From Deinococci bacterium (GTDB taxonomy: Bacteria; Deinococcota; Deinococci; Deinococcales; Trueperaceae), in assembly GCA_030149325.1 (NCBI GenBank), contig JASBRS010000002.1, positions 1 to 64,000 on the forward strand: a stretch of 64,000 nt of DNA. The letters are read 5' to 3'. This document shows positions 44,168 through 55,064 of this stretch, piece after piece. Under the pieces are notes generated by a model that searched no databases, had not been told where the DNA came from, and saw only the letters and a list, made by a program, of their open reading frames with translations. Numbering within the stretch: the stretch's first letter is position 1; every line of letters starts with the position of its first letter. Made by a program: the position numbers and the translations under genes.

Positions 44168-46210
44168 ATGAAGTTCAACCGTCGTACCAACACCGTGATC
44201 CTGTGGGTCATCTCCATCGGGTTGCTGCTCGGCATGATCATCACGTTCACCCCGACCCTCGGTCGCCTCGGCGGCCGGGGCGGAGGCGCCTCGCACGGCG
44301 CCGTCGAGCTCGAGGTCAACGGCCAGCCCGTCTACGAGGACACCGTCGCGCGGCAGCGCCAGAACCCGCTCTACAGCGCCGTGCCCGACGGCCCCGTGGC
44401 CACCGACCTGCAGCTGCTGCTGACGGACACGCTCGTCCAGAACGCGGTCCTCGCTCAGGCCTCGGCCAAGGTCCACGTGGGCAACGGTGAGGTGACCAAG
44501 GCCGTCGACGACTTCCGCAAGTCGCGCGGGGTCGCCGGCCGCAAGAACGACCAGGCCTACCTCAACCTCATCGGCAACGCCGGCTTCACCGACGCCACCT
44601 TCCGCGAGTACGTGCGGGAGTCGTTGCGGCAGAGCAAGTGGGAGGGGCAGCTCACCAAGGACGTGACGGTGAGCGACGCCGAGGTCCAGACCTGGTACGA
44701 CACCCACGCCACCAGCTACCAGACGGACCCCCAGATCCTGGCCCGAGAGATCGTCGTCGACGACGCAACGCAGGCCCTGGAGCTGCAGAAGCAGGCGGTC
44801 GGCGGGGCCGACTTCGCGGCGCTCGCCAGCAAGTACAGCAAGGACCTGGCGGACCGCGGTGGCGCGCTCGGTGCCGCCAAGGGCGAGACCGCGCCCAAGC
44901 CCGTCGGCAAGCCGGCGCTGCCGACGGCCGTGGCCACCGCCGCCTTCGGGCTCAAGGGCCCCGGCATCACCGACGTGGTGAGCGCGGCCGGGCAGTACTA
45001 CATCGTCAAGGTCGAGAAGTACCTGCCGGCCGAGACCCAGCCCTTCGACAAGGTCAAGGACCAGGTCAAGGCCGACGCCCTGAAGGCCAAGCAGTCGGGC
45101 GTGGTGGAGCAGAAGATCGACGACCTGGTCAACGCGGCCAAGGTGACGGTGCCGCAGGGCAGCAGCCTGACCTACGACAACCCGGTCGTGGCCAAGGTCG
45201 GGGACACCTCGGTCACGGCGGCGCAGCTCGACCGTGCGGTGTACACCAACCCGCAGATCCAGCAGGCGCTGTCGCCGCAGAGCGCCACCCTGGTGACGCA
45301 GTTCTTCAAGCCCGCGGTCCTGGGCCAGATCATCGACACCTACGTCGCCGCGGCGGGCGCCGCCGATCTCAAGCTCGACCTCGTCGGGACGCGGCAGATG
45401 ATCGCGCAGGCCGCGCTGAACTACGTGGCCCGCGACGCCAAGGTCACGCAGGACGCCATGAAGACCTACTACGACAGCAACAAGTCGACCTTCACCATCC
45501 CGGCGGAGGCCGAGGCGACGCGGATCGACTTCCAGCAGAAGGCCCAGGCCGACGCCTTCCGCAAGGCGCTGCTGGCCGGACAGGCGCTCGACGCCGCCGC
45601 CAAGGCGGACAGCGGCACCGTGAAGGACCTCGGGACCGTCCAGCCCGGCGATCTGTCGGCCGAGCTGGACACGGCGCTGTTCCGCACCGACGCCTTCACG
45701 GCGCTGCCGTCGAGCAAGCAGGAGATGTCGGACGTGCTGGTGCTGACGCAGCCCGCTCCGACCACCGCCAATGGCTCCAGCACCGCCACCGGCAGCACCA
45801 CCAGCAACACCGGTGGGGACGCCGGCACCAGCGCGCAGCCCAAGACCATCGATACCTACGTGGTGCTGGTGGCCGTTCGCACCCCCGAACGCACCCGCAC
45901 CTTCGCCGAGGTGCAGGACCAGGTCCGAGCGGCCGTGCTCGCGAACCAGCAGCAGCAGCTCCGCACCGATTGGCTCGACAAGGTGCGCAAGCAGGTGAAG
46001 GTCGACAACCTCCTGGCCCAGGTCGAGAAGCAGCAGCAGCAGGCGCAGCCCTCGGCGAACGGCTCGAGCAGCGGCTCGAGCTCCTCGACGTCGACCGGCA
46101 GCGGGAGCGCACCGGCGAGCTCGGCGCCCTCCAGCAGCGGGTCCGGCGGCACCGGCAGCTCCTCGAGCGGCAGCTCCAGCACGTCCGGCTCGAGCACCGG
46201 CGGCAACTGA
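44168..46210 (+). CDS. Membrane-anchored PpiD/SurA-like peptidyl-prolyl isomerase
   Basis: 680 residues. One N-terminal transmembrane helix (about 8-28) anchors a periplasmic foldase: a SurA_N-like region (about 45-170) and a rotamase (PpiC-type) domain (about 185-300, with REIVVDDATQALEL, FAALASKYSKDLADRGGALG), then a second SurA-like block (about 330-600). The last 50 residues are a Ser/Gly/Thr low-complexity tail. ATG 44168 has GGGAGGAAG upstream. It helps exported proteins fold. No clear own promoter between it and tRNA-Arg. Confidence 0.9.
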   Translation: MKFNRRTNTVILWVISIGLLLGMIITFTPTLGRLGGRGGGASHGAVELEVNGQPVYEDTVARQRQNPLYSAVPDGPVATDLQLLLTDTLVQNAVLAQASAKVHVGNGEVTKAVDDFRKSRGVAGRKNDQAYLNLIGNAGFTDATFREYVRESLRQSKWEGQLTKDVTVSDAEVQTWYDTHATSYQTDPQILAREIVVDDATQALELQKQAVGGADFAALASKYSKDLADRGGALGAAKGETAPKPVGKPALPTAVATAAFGLKGPGITDVVSAAGQYYIVKVEKYLPAETQPFDKVKDQVKADALKAKQSGVVEQKIDDLVNAAKVTVPQGSSLTYDNPVVAKVGDTSVTAAQLDRAVYTNPQIQQALSPQSATLVTQFFKPAVLGQIIDTYVAAAGAADLKLDLVGTRQMIAQAALNYVARDAKVTQDAMKTYYDSNKSTFTIPAEAEATRIDFQQKAQADAFRKALLAGQALDAAAKADSGTVKDLGTVQPGDLSAELDTALFRTDAFTALPSSKQEMSDVLVLTQPAPTTANGSSTATGSTTSNTGGDAGTSAQPKTIDTYVVLVAVRTPERTRTFAEVQDQVRAAVLANQQQQLRTDWLDKVRKQVKVDNLLAQVEKQQQQAQPSANGSSSGSSSSTSTGSGSAPASSAPSSSGSGGTGSSSSGSSSTSGSSTGGN

Positions 46211-46218
46211 GCCCTCGT

Positions 46219-46250
46219 CTCCCGGCGGCCCTCGGCAGGGTCGCCGGGAG
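46219..46250. other. Strong hairpin between the PpiD-like gene and purH
   Basis: 14-base stem, CTCCCGGCGGCCCT at 46219-46232 with 46237-46250, containing one G-T pair and a 4-base loop. No U-tract follows. It could act as a weak terminator or an mRNA processing/stability element. Confidence 0.6.
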
Positions 46251-46274
46251 GCGCTCCCCGAAGGAGGACCACCC

Positions 46275-47792
46275 ATGCCTAGAGCGCTCCTGAGCGTCTC
46301 GGACAAGCGCGGCCTGGTGCCGTTCGCGCGGGGCCTGCGCGAGCTCGGCTACGAGCTCGTCTCCACCGGCGGCACGCTCGCCGTCCTGCGGGAGGCGGGC
46401 CTCGAGGCGACGGCGGTGGCCGACGTCACCGGGTTCCCGGAGATCCTCGGCGGCCGCGTCAAGACGCTGCACCCGCGCATCCACGGCGGGTTGCTGGCGC
46501 GTCGTGACGAGGCGCACCTGGCGGAGCTACGCGCCCACGACATCGCCCCGATCGACGTCGTGGTCAGCAACCTCTACCCCTTCCGGGAGACCGTCGCTCG
46601 CCCCGACGTGGGCTGGGACGAGGCGCTGGAGAACATCGACATCGGCGGCCCCAGCATGCTGCGGGCGGCCGCCAAGAACCACCCGGCGGTCGTGGTTGTA
46701 GTCGATCCCGACGACTACGAGGCCGTCCTGCAGGGGCTGCGCGAGGGCCCGGACCTCGACTTCCGGCGCGCCCTGGCGCGCAAGGCCTTCGCGCACACCG
46801 CCGCCTACGACGCCGCCATCGTCGCCTGGATGGAACGCGACCAGCCCCTGCCGGAGCACCTGCCCATCGCGCTGGAGCGGGTGGAGGTGCTGCGCTACGG
46901 CGAGAACCCGCACCAGCAGGGGGCTCGCTACCGTGAGGTCGGGCGTCGCGGCTGGTGGGACTCGGTCCGTCAGCACTCGGGGATGGCGCTGTCGTACCTC
47001 AACCTCTTCGACGCCGAGGCCGCCTGGCGGCTGGCGCACGAGCTGGGCGAGGGGCGCGCGGCGGTCATCGTCAAGCACGCCAACCCCTGCGGGGTGGCGG
47101 TGGCCGGCGACCTGGGCGAAGCCTACGCGCGCGCCTTCGAGGTCGACCCCAAGTCGGCCTTCGGGGGCATCGTGGCCCTGCCCGGCACCGTCGACCTGGC
47201 GCTGGCCCAGGCCATCGTGGGCAACCCCAAGGCCGACGTGCTGATCGCCCGCGGCTACGCTCCCGAGGCGCTGGAGCTGCTGGCCCGCAAGCGCAAGAAC
47301 ACGCGGGTGCTGGAGGCCCAGCCGCCGGGACCGCGCGGGCTCGAGCTGCGGCGCGTCGACGCCGGCTTCCTGGTGCAGGAGCCCGACCCGGTGCGGGTCG
47401 ACCGCTCCGAATGGCGGGTGGTGACGCGCGTGCAGCCCAGCGAGGAGCAGTGGCGCGATCTGGAGCTCGCCTACCGGGTGTGTGCCCACACCTCGTCGAA
47501 CGCCATCGTCTTCGCCGCGAAGGGCAGCGCCGTGGCGGTGGCGGCCGGCCAGCAGAGCCGCGTCGACGCCGTCGACATCGCCGCACGCAAGGCGGCGGGG
47601 CGGGCGGTCGGCGGGGCCTGCGCCAGCGACGCCTTCTTCCCGTTCCGCGACGGCCTCGATGCCGCTGCCGATGCCGGCGTGACCGCGGTGGTGCAGCCGG
47701 GCGGCTCGATCCGCGACGACGAGATCGTGGCGGCAGCCGACGAGCGTGGCCTGGCGATGGTGATGACCGGCGAGCGCCACTTCAAGCACTGA
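46275..47792 (+). CDS. purH: Bifunctional AICAR transformylase / IMP cyclohydrolase
   Basis: Last two steps of IMP synthesis. 505 residues: N-terminal IMP cyclohydrolase (SVSDKRGLVPFARGL, KTLHPRIHGGLLARR) and C-terminal transformylase (RYGENPHQQGA, KHANPCGVA). ATG 46275 has AAGGAGGA upstream. Follows the PpiD-like gene in the same direction after the hairpin. Confidence 0.97.
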   Translation: MPRALLSVSDKRGLVPFARGLRELGYELVSTGGTLAVLREAGLEATAVADVTGFPEILGGRVKTLHPRIHGGLLARRDEAHLAELRAHDIAPIDVVVSNLYPFRETVARPDVGWDEALENIDIGGPSMLRAAAKNHPAVVVVVDPDDYEAVLQGLREGPDLDFRRALARKAFAHTAAYDAAIVAWMERDQPLPEHLPIALERVEVLRYGENPHQQGARYREVGRRGWWDSVRQHSGMALSYLNLFDAEAAWRLAHELGEGRAAVIVKHANPCGVAVAGDLGEAYARAFEVDPKSAFGGIVALPGTVDLALAQAIVGNPKADVLIARGYAPEALELLARKRKNTRVLEAQPPGPRGLELRRVDAGFLVQEPDPVRVDRSEWRVVTRVQPSEEQWRDLELAYRVCAHTSSNAIVFAAKGSAVAVAAGQQSRVDAVDIAARKAAGRAVGGACASDAFFPFRDGLDAAADAGVTAVVQPGGSIRDDEIVAAADERGLAMVMTGERHFKH

Positions 47793-47921
47793 ACCCGGCT
47801 CTCCGTACGTCCGCGGGTCCCGCGCCCGCGTTGCGGCACCGGTTGCGCCTCCATCGGGGGCCGCGGGCGCCGTGAGGCGCGGAGCTTCGCCGATGCGTGG
47901 GGGCCGGCGTGCACGCGCCTA

Positions 47922-47934
47922 CTAGATGTTGTAC
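47922..47934. promoter_or_regulatory. Upstream NrdR-like box
   Basis: CTAGATGTTGTAC is the reverse complement, with one mismatch, of the downstream box GTACAATATCTAG. The core matches 8 of 10 positions of the CwATATaTwG NrdR consensus. Confidence 0.45.
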
Positions 47935-47945
47935 CTGGTAGAGAT

Positions 47946-47969
47946 TGCATAGCCAGATGATGCTATGCA
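47946..47969. promoter_or_regulatory. Perfect dyad operator upstream of the nrdJ promoter
   Basis: TGCATAGC at 47946-47953 and GCTATGCA at 47962-47969 with an 8-base centre, ending five bases before the -35 element. The layout suits a dimeric regulator; the protein is unknown. Confidence 0.6.
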
Positions 47970-47973
47970 GCGC

Positions 47974-48002
47974 TTGAACGGCCCCAGTCGGGGTGGTAGG
48001 CT
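47974..48002 (+). promoter_or_regulatory. nrdJ promoter
   Basis: TTGAAC at 47974-47979, 17-base spacer, TAGGCT at 47997-48002. Predicted +1 near 48009 gives a leader of about 240 bases. Confidence 0.75.
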
Positions 48003-48008
48003 CGGTGG

Positions 48009-48246
48009 CGAGGAGGAGAGCCGCGACGGGGGCTGCGCGGGGGCGCAGAGGGGGTGTCGCATCCCGATCGCGGGGGGAGCTGTGAAACGCGTTACCGCCA
48101 CAAGATGATGTAGGTTGCTAGCGTTGACGTACAATATCTAGCGAAGATCAAGAACGGGATCGTAGGACCCTAGCGGCGCTGCGAGCGCCGCCGAACCAAC
48201 TAGGGAACCGTCTCGAGCGCCCGACGGCGCTCTCGGGATAGGGAGG
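48009..48246 (+). ncRNA. Structured 5' leader of nrdJ (possible cis-regulatory RNA)
   Basis: Visible stems: CTGCGC/GCGCAG (48033-48048) nested in GCGAC/GTCGC; GCGGCGCT/AGCGCCGC (48173-48191) enclosed by CCCTAG (48168-48173) and CTAGGG (48200-48205); GAGCGCC/GGCGCTC (48215-48232) just before the Shine-Dalgarno. A short GTG-TGA frame (48081-48107) with GGGGGGAG upstream is inside. No B12 box seen. Confidence 0.45.
48129..48141. promoter_or_regulatory. NrdR-like box in the nrdJ leader
   Basis: GTACAATATCTAG; its core CAATATCTAG matches 9 of 10 positions of the NrdR consensus. It overlaps TACAAT (48130-48135), a possible second -10 element, without a recognisable -35. Confidence 0.5.
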
Positions 48247-50925
<2,679 letters not shown>

Positions 50926-50956
50926 CCGGCGCCTGACCCCATCAGGAGACGAGGTT

Positions 50957-50986
50957 GGCGGCCCGCGGGCATCCCCGCGGGCCGCC
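50957..50986. terminator. Convergent terminator hairpin after nrdJ
   Basis: 13-base perfect stem, GGCGGCCCGCGGG at 50957-50969 and its complement at 50974-50986, 4-base loop. It lies between the nrdJ stop and the convergent DUF4139 gene; U-tracts are weak on both sides. Confidence 0.7.
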
Positions 50987-51001
50987 TCGCTCGTGCTGCG
51001 C

Positions 51002-53062
51002 TCAGCTGCCGGCCGTGAGCGAGGCCAGCAGGGCGTCGAGCTGCGTCTGCAGCTCGGTCTGCTTCTGCCGCAGGTCGTCCGTGGAGCCACGGAGGTCGGC
51101 CAGGCGGTTCTCCTGCGCCTCCAGGTCCGAAGCGTAGCGCCGGTACAGGGCCGAGTTGAGGTCGAGCGCCGCCATGTTCTGGCGGATGCGGCTCTGGTCC
51201 TGGAAGATGCCGTCGATCTGCGCCTGGAGCTGCTGGACCTGGCGCCCCAGGGCGGCGATGCGCTGCTTCAGGTCGAGCACCTGCGCGAGGGTGGCCCGGT
51301 CGGCCGGGCTCAGCTCGACGTTGGCCAGGTAGAAGGCGAGGTCGTCGGTGGCGACGTTCGACACCGCGAGGCTCTGCTCCACGGTGCGTTCCGTCACCAC
51401 GTCGACGGTGCAGGGCGCGCCGGCGTCGCAGGTCGCGACCGTCGGCACCGTGGCGTCGGGGGCGGGCGAGCTGCCGTCGGCCCCCCGCAGCGCCACCCCG
51501 AAGCGGTAGCTGCTCGCGGTCTCGGCGGGCTTCGCGGCGGGGGCTACCACCGCGTAGCCGGCGCGCTTGGCGTGATCGAGCACCACGAAGCGCGCCTGGC
51601 CGTCGCGCGAGGTCAGGGTGTAGCGGGTGCGCAACCGCTGCTTCAGGGTGGTGACGACGGTGCCGTTCCTCAGCGCCACGGCGCTCACGCGCTGGGGCTC
51701 GTCGCTCCCCTCGCGGGTCACGTCGACGCCCAGATCCACGGCGTAGCTCAGTACCCGCGCGTCGCCGGGCACCACGTCGGCGAGGCGGGCGTCGCCGGAG
51801 AAGCCGCCGGCATCGAGGACCGTCACCGGGCCGCCAGCCAGGTGCAGGCCGGTGTCGTTCGTCAGGCGCACGCTCGAGAGCGGGTGGTCCGACAGCACCG
51901 CGGGGTCGTAGATCGCCAGCTCGCGCGCCGGCACCGAGGCCAGCACGATGGGGATCATCGCCGACTCGTGCCGGGCGATGGTGACCGGCTGGTCGACCCG
52001 GTACTCGAAATTGGCGCCGCCGTCCACGCCCTGCGCCATGGCGGCGACCCCGGAGCCGCTGAGCTGGGGCGCCGCGGGCGCGGGGGCCGCCAGCCCCGCG
52101 CGGCTCTCGAGCGCGCTCGGGGCTATCGCCGCGTCGGCGCTCTTGGCGGCAGGCGCGGTCTCGCTACCGTAGACGGGCGCCACCGGGAGCGTCCCCAGAT
52201 CCAAGGTCACGCGCGGCCGCTGGACGTAGATGGGATCGTAGAGCCCCGTCACGAAGGAGATCGGCCGGCCCGCCACCAGCGAGAGCTGGACCCGGTCGAG
52301 GTCGAGGTCGGTGGGGTTGTCGACGATCGCCCACCCCTGGAGGTCGGCGCGACCCGAGCCGGTCAGCACCAGGCGGTAGCTGGTCTTCCACACCGGCATG
52401 GCGCGGACGTAGCCGATGCGCACGCGGCGCGTCCCCTCCCCGGAGAACAGCACGCGCACCGTGGCCCCGGTGTGGCTGCGGGCCCCAGCGATGGCTGCCA
52501 GGGCGGCTTCGAGGTCGGCCTGCACCGCGGCGTCGCGGAAGCGCACGTCGCGCACCTCGGCCAGGTCGATGCGCCTGAGGCCGTCGGCGGTGAGCAGCGT
52601 GAGGTAGGTCGACGGCCCGTCGGCCGACGCCACCGTCTCGACGTTGACGACGGTGCCGTCGAGGGGCTGCGACGCCTCCACGTGCACCGCCTCGCCGCGT
52701 GCCTGCGACAGCAGTTGCGCCAGCGTCGGGTCGCCCGACAGGTCAAGGCGGTAGCCCGCCAGCAGTCTCCCCAGCGGGTCCTGCGACGGGTAGCGCACCG
52801 GTCGTACGGTGCCGCCGTCGAGGTCCTGGACGACCAGACTCTGCAGCAGGTCGTCCATCTGGTCGGTGGCCACCGGCAGGTCGAGCTGCTGGCTGCCGAC
52901 CACGGTGCCGCTGTGTTCGAAGTAGCCGACCCCGGTGGTGAAGAGCACCACCCGGGTGATCGGCAGGTCTGCCGTGGCGGCATCCTGAGCGGCCGCCACG
53001 GACGCCAGTGCGGCCGCCAAGAGGGCCGCGCATGCCATCCTCCAAACCCCTCGTTGTTCCAT
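51002..53062 (-). CDS. Exported DUF4139-domain protein
   Basis: 686 residues. Signal peptide at about 5-27 (MACAALLAAALASVAAA), an N-terminal beta region starting ITRVVLFTTGVGYFEHSG, a long DUF4139 beta-rich body (about 220-560) and a C-terminal coiled coil (about 610-680, RQVQQLQAQIDG). Related to MuiA-like envelope proteins; function unknown. ATG 53062 lies seven bases after TACCAT (53074-53069), a leaderless pattern. A much longer open frame upstream is the shadow of the aminotransferase. Confidence 0.85.
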   Translation of the reverse strand: MEQRGVWRMACAALLAAALASVAAAQDAATADLPITRVVLFTTGVGYFEHSGTVVGSQQLDLPVATDQMDDLLQSLVVQDLDGGTVRPVRYPSQDPLGRLLAGYRLDLSGDPTLAQLLSQARGEAVHVEASQPLDGTVVNVETVASADGPSTYLTLLTADGLRRIDLAEVRDVRFRDAAVQADLEAALAAIAGARSHTGATVRVLFSGEGTRRVRIGYVRAMPVWKTSYRLVLTGSGRADLQGWAIVDNPTDLDLDRVQLSLVAGRPISFVTGLYDPIYVQRPRVTLDLGTLPVAPVYGSETAPAAKSADAAIAPSALESRAGLAAPAPAAPQLSGSGVAAMAQGVDGGANFEYRVDQPVTIARHESAMIPIVLASVPARELAIYDPAVLSDHPLSSVRLTNDTGLHLAGGPVTVLDAGGFSGDARLADVVPGDARVLSYAVDLGVDVTREGSDEPQRVSAVALRNGTVVTTLKQRLRTRYTLTSRDGQARFVVLDHAKRAGYAVVAPAAKPAETASSYRFGVALRGADGSSPAPDATVPTVATCDAGAPCTVDVVTERTVEQSLAVSNVATDDLAFYLANVELSPADRATLAQVLDLKQRIAALGRQVQQLQAQIDGIFQDQSRIRQNMAALDLNSALYRRYASDLEAQENRLADLRGSTDDLRQKQTELQTQLDALLASLTAGS

Positions 53063-53160
53063 GCTGCGATGGTACTCGGCCGCGCGCCGGCCGCCTGTGG
53101 GCGCTTCCGCACGCCCCGTGCGACCGGGGCGGCTACGCGGGCCCGTGGGCCGCCGCGGGG

Positions 53161-54273
53161 CTAGCCGTCGCGCTCGAGGAAGGCCTCCAGCGCCGCCAAC
53201 GCCTCCGGCAGGTCGGCGCGACCGTAGCCGACCCGCAGGTGGTCGCTGCGATCGAACACGGTGCCCGGCAGCAGCAGCACCTCGGCCCCCTCGACCACCC
53301 GGCGGCAGAAGGCCTCGGAGCCCTCGTCGCCGTGCAGGCGCACGAAGCCGATCGGGCCGGCATCGGGGCGCGCCCACGAGAAGCGCTCGGCGTGGCGCTC
53401 GAGGAAGGCATCGAGGAGCTCCAGGTTGCGCAGCACCAGGCCGCGGTTGCGCTGGGCCAGCGCTTCGCGGTGGCGTAGCGCCAGCTCGGTCAGCAGCTCG
53501 CTGGGGGCGGGGCTGCAGATGGTGGTGTAGTACTTCAGGTCGACCACGCGCGCCAGCAGATCGCGGTCGCGGCTGGCGAGCCAGCCCAGGCGCAGCCCGG
53601 GCAGGCCGTAGGTCTTCGAGATCGAGCCGAGCGACACCGCGCCGGCCGTGACGTCGCAGGCGGCCGGCAGACGCGCCGCCGGATCGTGCTCGAGTTCGCG
53701 GTAGACCTCGTCGCTGAACACCGTGAAGCCGCGCTCGCGCCCCAGCTCCAGCACCCGCTGGTAGGCGTCCCGCGGCATCAGCAGGCCCGTGGGGTTGTGC
53801 GGGGTGTTGATGTACACCACCTTGGTGGTGGGGCGCAGCAGCCCCTCCAGGGCCTCCAGGTCGTGGGCCCAGCCGTCCTCGGCGTGGCGCTCCCAGGTGC
53901 TCACCTCGGCGCCGGTGCTGCGGGCCAGCTCGAGGGCCGACTGGTAGCACGGGGTCTCGACCACGGCGTGGTCGCCCGGCCCGAGGAGCACGTGGTAGAG
54001 GAGGAAGATGGCCTCCTCGGCGCTGGTGCACACCACCGCATCGTCGGGCTCGAGCCCCTGGTAGATGCCGGCGATCTCGCTCCGCAGGGCGCGCGAGCCC
54101 GCGCCCTCGGTGTAGCCCAGGCGCTGCTCGCTCAGGCGCTCGTGCGCGCCGGGCTCGAGCGCCAGCAGCTCGCCGATGCTGCGGCTCTCGGCGTCCGAGG
54201 CCGACAGCACGTAGCGGGTGGTGAACTCGTAGCGCTCGAAGTACTTCTCGATCCGGAACTCGGGGATCTTCAC
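53161..54273 (-). CDS. Fold-type I PLP aminotransferase
   Basis: 370-residue class I/II aminotransferase. The PLP lysine is in SISKTYGLPGLRLGW, with NTPHNPTG and the late arginine in HLRVGYGR. Similar to aspartate/aromatic aminotransferases or capreomycidine-synthase-like proteins; substrate not determinable. GTG 54273 starts seven bases after the MazG-like gene stop, so they form an operon. Confidence 0.88.
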   Translation of the reverse strand: MKIPEFRIEKYFERYEFTTRYVLSASDAESRSIGELLALEPGAHERLSEQRLGYTEGAGSRALRSEIAGIYQGLEPDDAVVCTSAEEAIFLLYHVLLGPGDHAVVETPCYQSALELARSTGAEVSTWERHAEDGWAHDLEALEGLLRPTTKVVYINTPHNPTGLLMPRDAYQRVLELGRERGFTVFSDEVYRELEHDPAARLPAACDVTAGAVSLGSISKTYGLPGLRLGWLASRDRDLLARVVDLKYYTTICSPAPSELLTELALRHREALAQRNRGLVLRNLELLDAFLERHAERFSWARPDAGPIGFVRLHGDEGSEAFCRRVVEGAEVLLLPGTVFDRSDHLRVGYGRADLPEALAALEAFLERDG

Positions 54274-54280
54274 GCGCCGC

Positions 54281-54619
54281 TCAACGCTCGTCGCCGGAGC
54301 CGTGCAGCACCCCGCGGTCGCGTCGGCTGGCGAGCTTCTCGAGGTTGGTGCGCCCCACCGTCTCGAGCGTCAGGCCGAGGTCGGCGGCGAGGTTGGCGAC
54401 GTACCACAGCACGTCCCCGAGCTCCTTGGCGAGGGCGTCGCGTTGCCCGTCGGTGAGCGTGCCGCCGGGCCGCAGGCCCTCGTCGCGCATGAGCTTGCCG
54501 AGCTTCTCCGCGACCTCGCCGGCCTCGCCGGCGAGCTTCAGGGTGGGGTAGAGGACGCGCGCCTCCTCGGGGTAGATGGCGGTGCCGCGCGCCCCTTGCT
54601 GGTACTCGTCGAGGGTCAT
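54281..54619 (-). CDS. MazG-like nucleotide pyrophosphohydrolase
   Basis: 112-residue all-alpha NTP pyrophosphohydrolase. The metal-binding helices are GEAGEVAEKLGKL and KELGDVLWYVANLA (E-x-x-E and E-x-x-D). Such proteins remove aberrant nucleotides. ATG 54619 lies six bases after TAGGAT (54630-54625), with GTGACG 17 bases further upstream, a good leaderless promoter. Heads the operon with the aminotransferase. Confidence 0.88.
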   Translation of the reverse strand: MTLDEYQQGARGTAIYPEEARVLYPTLKLAGEAGEVAEKLGKLMRDEGLRPGGTLTDGQRDALAKELGDVLWYVANLAADLGLTLETVGRTNLEKLASRRDRGVLHGSGDER

Positions 54620-54740
54620 GGGCCATCCTACCGGCCCCGTCCCGCAGCGTCACGCCGTGCACGCCTCAGGACCGGCTCCGGCCCGTCGGGCAGGCCCTGC
54701 CGTGCTCGCGCGAGGGCGTTGGGGACGGAGCCGACCGAGC

Positions 54741-54769
54741 TTGCGCCGGCCTGTGGCCTCTGGTAGACT
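54741..54769 (+). promoter_or_regulatory. Promoter of tRNA-Asn
   Basis: TTGCGC at 54741-54746, 17-base spacer, TAGACT at 54764-54769. Predicted +1 about 35 bases before the tRNA. Confidence 0.7.
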
Positions 54770-54811
54770 ACGCTTCGCTTTCGGCGGGGCTCCGTGCCCC
54801 CGGGCGCGCGG

Positions 54812-54886
54812 TCGGCGGTAGCTCAGTGGTAGAGCGGTCGGCTGTTAACCGATTGGTCGTAGGTTCGAATCCTACCCGCCGAGCCA
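54812..54886 (+). tRNA. tRNA-Asn (anticodon GTT)
   Basis: 75-base cloverleaf with encoded CCA. Acceptor TCGGCGG pairs with CCGCCGA, discriminator G; D arm GCTC/GAGC; anticodon stem GTCGG/CCGAT with loop CTGTTAA; T arm GTAGG/CCTAC with TTCGAAT. Confidence 0.97.
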
Positions 54887-54895
54887 CGATGAAGG

Positions 54896-54916
54896 CCCCG
54901 CCTCAGGCGGGGTTTT
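54896..54916 (+). terminator. Rho-independent terminator of tRNA-Asn
   Basis: CCCCGCC at 54896-54902, loop TCA, GGCGGGG at 54906-54912, then TTTT. One of only two canonical terminators with a T-run in the window. Confidence 0.85.
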
Positions 54917-55064
54917 CTCGTAGGGGGAGTTGGCCCGGTCGCGACCTCCCGCCCCCGCCCCGTCCGTTGGGTCGCGTTCCGTTCGAGGAGCGCCGTCCCA
55001 TCACGGTCCCGACACGGCGCCGCCCCCGTCCCGCCCACTACCGTCGTAGTCGGGAGGCCGCATC

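Larger units (their letters stand above)
47793..48246. other. 454-base intergenic region between purH and nrdJ
   Basis: Left part (47793-47920) is GC-rich with a possible long-loop hairpin (47822-47830 with 47862-47870). Right part holds two NrdR-like boxes, a perfect dyad, a promoter and a structured leader, listed separately. No convincing protein gene. CTAG, scarce in such DNA, occurs five times between 47922 and 48203, three of them as CTAGCG. Confidence 0.7.

Noticed and set aside
47922-48134. 70-codon ORF on the minus strand in the nrdJ upstream region
   Set aside because: Low-complexity Pro/Ser composition, lies over promoter and operator elements, no start signal.
48009-48246. Canonical cobalamin riboswitch in the nrdJ leader
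   Set aside because: A GTGAAACGCG...CCGCCAC stretch faintly resembles the core, but the B12 box and the P4-P6 order are absent by eye.
51002-54031. 1009-codon minus-strand open frame
   Set aside because: Fusion of the DUF4139 gene with the antisense-like shadow of the aminotransferase frame; the leaderless start at 53062 and signal peptide define the gene.
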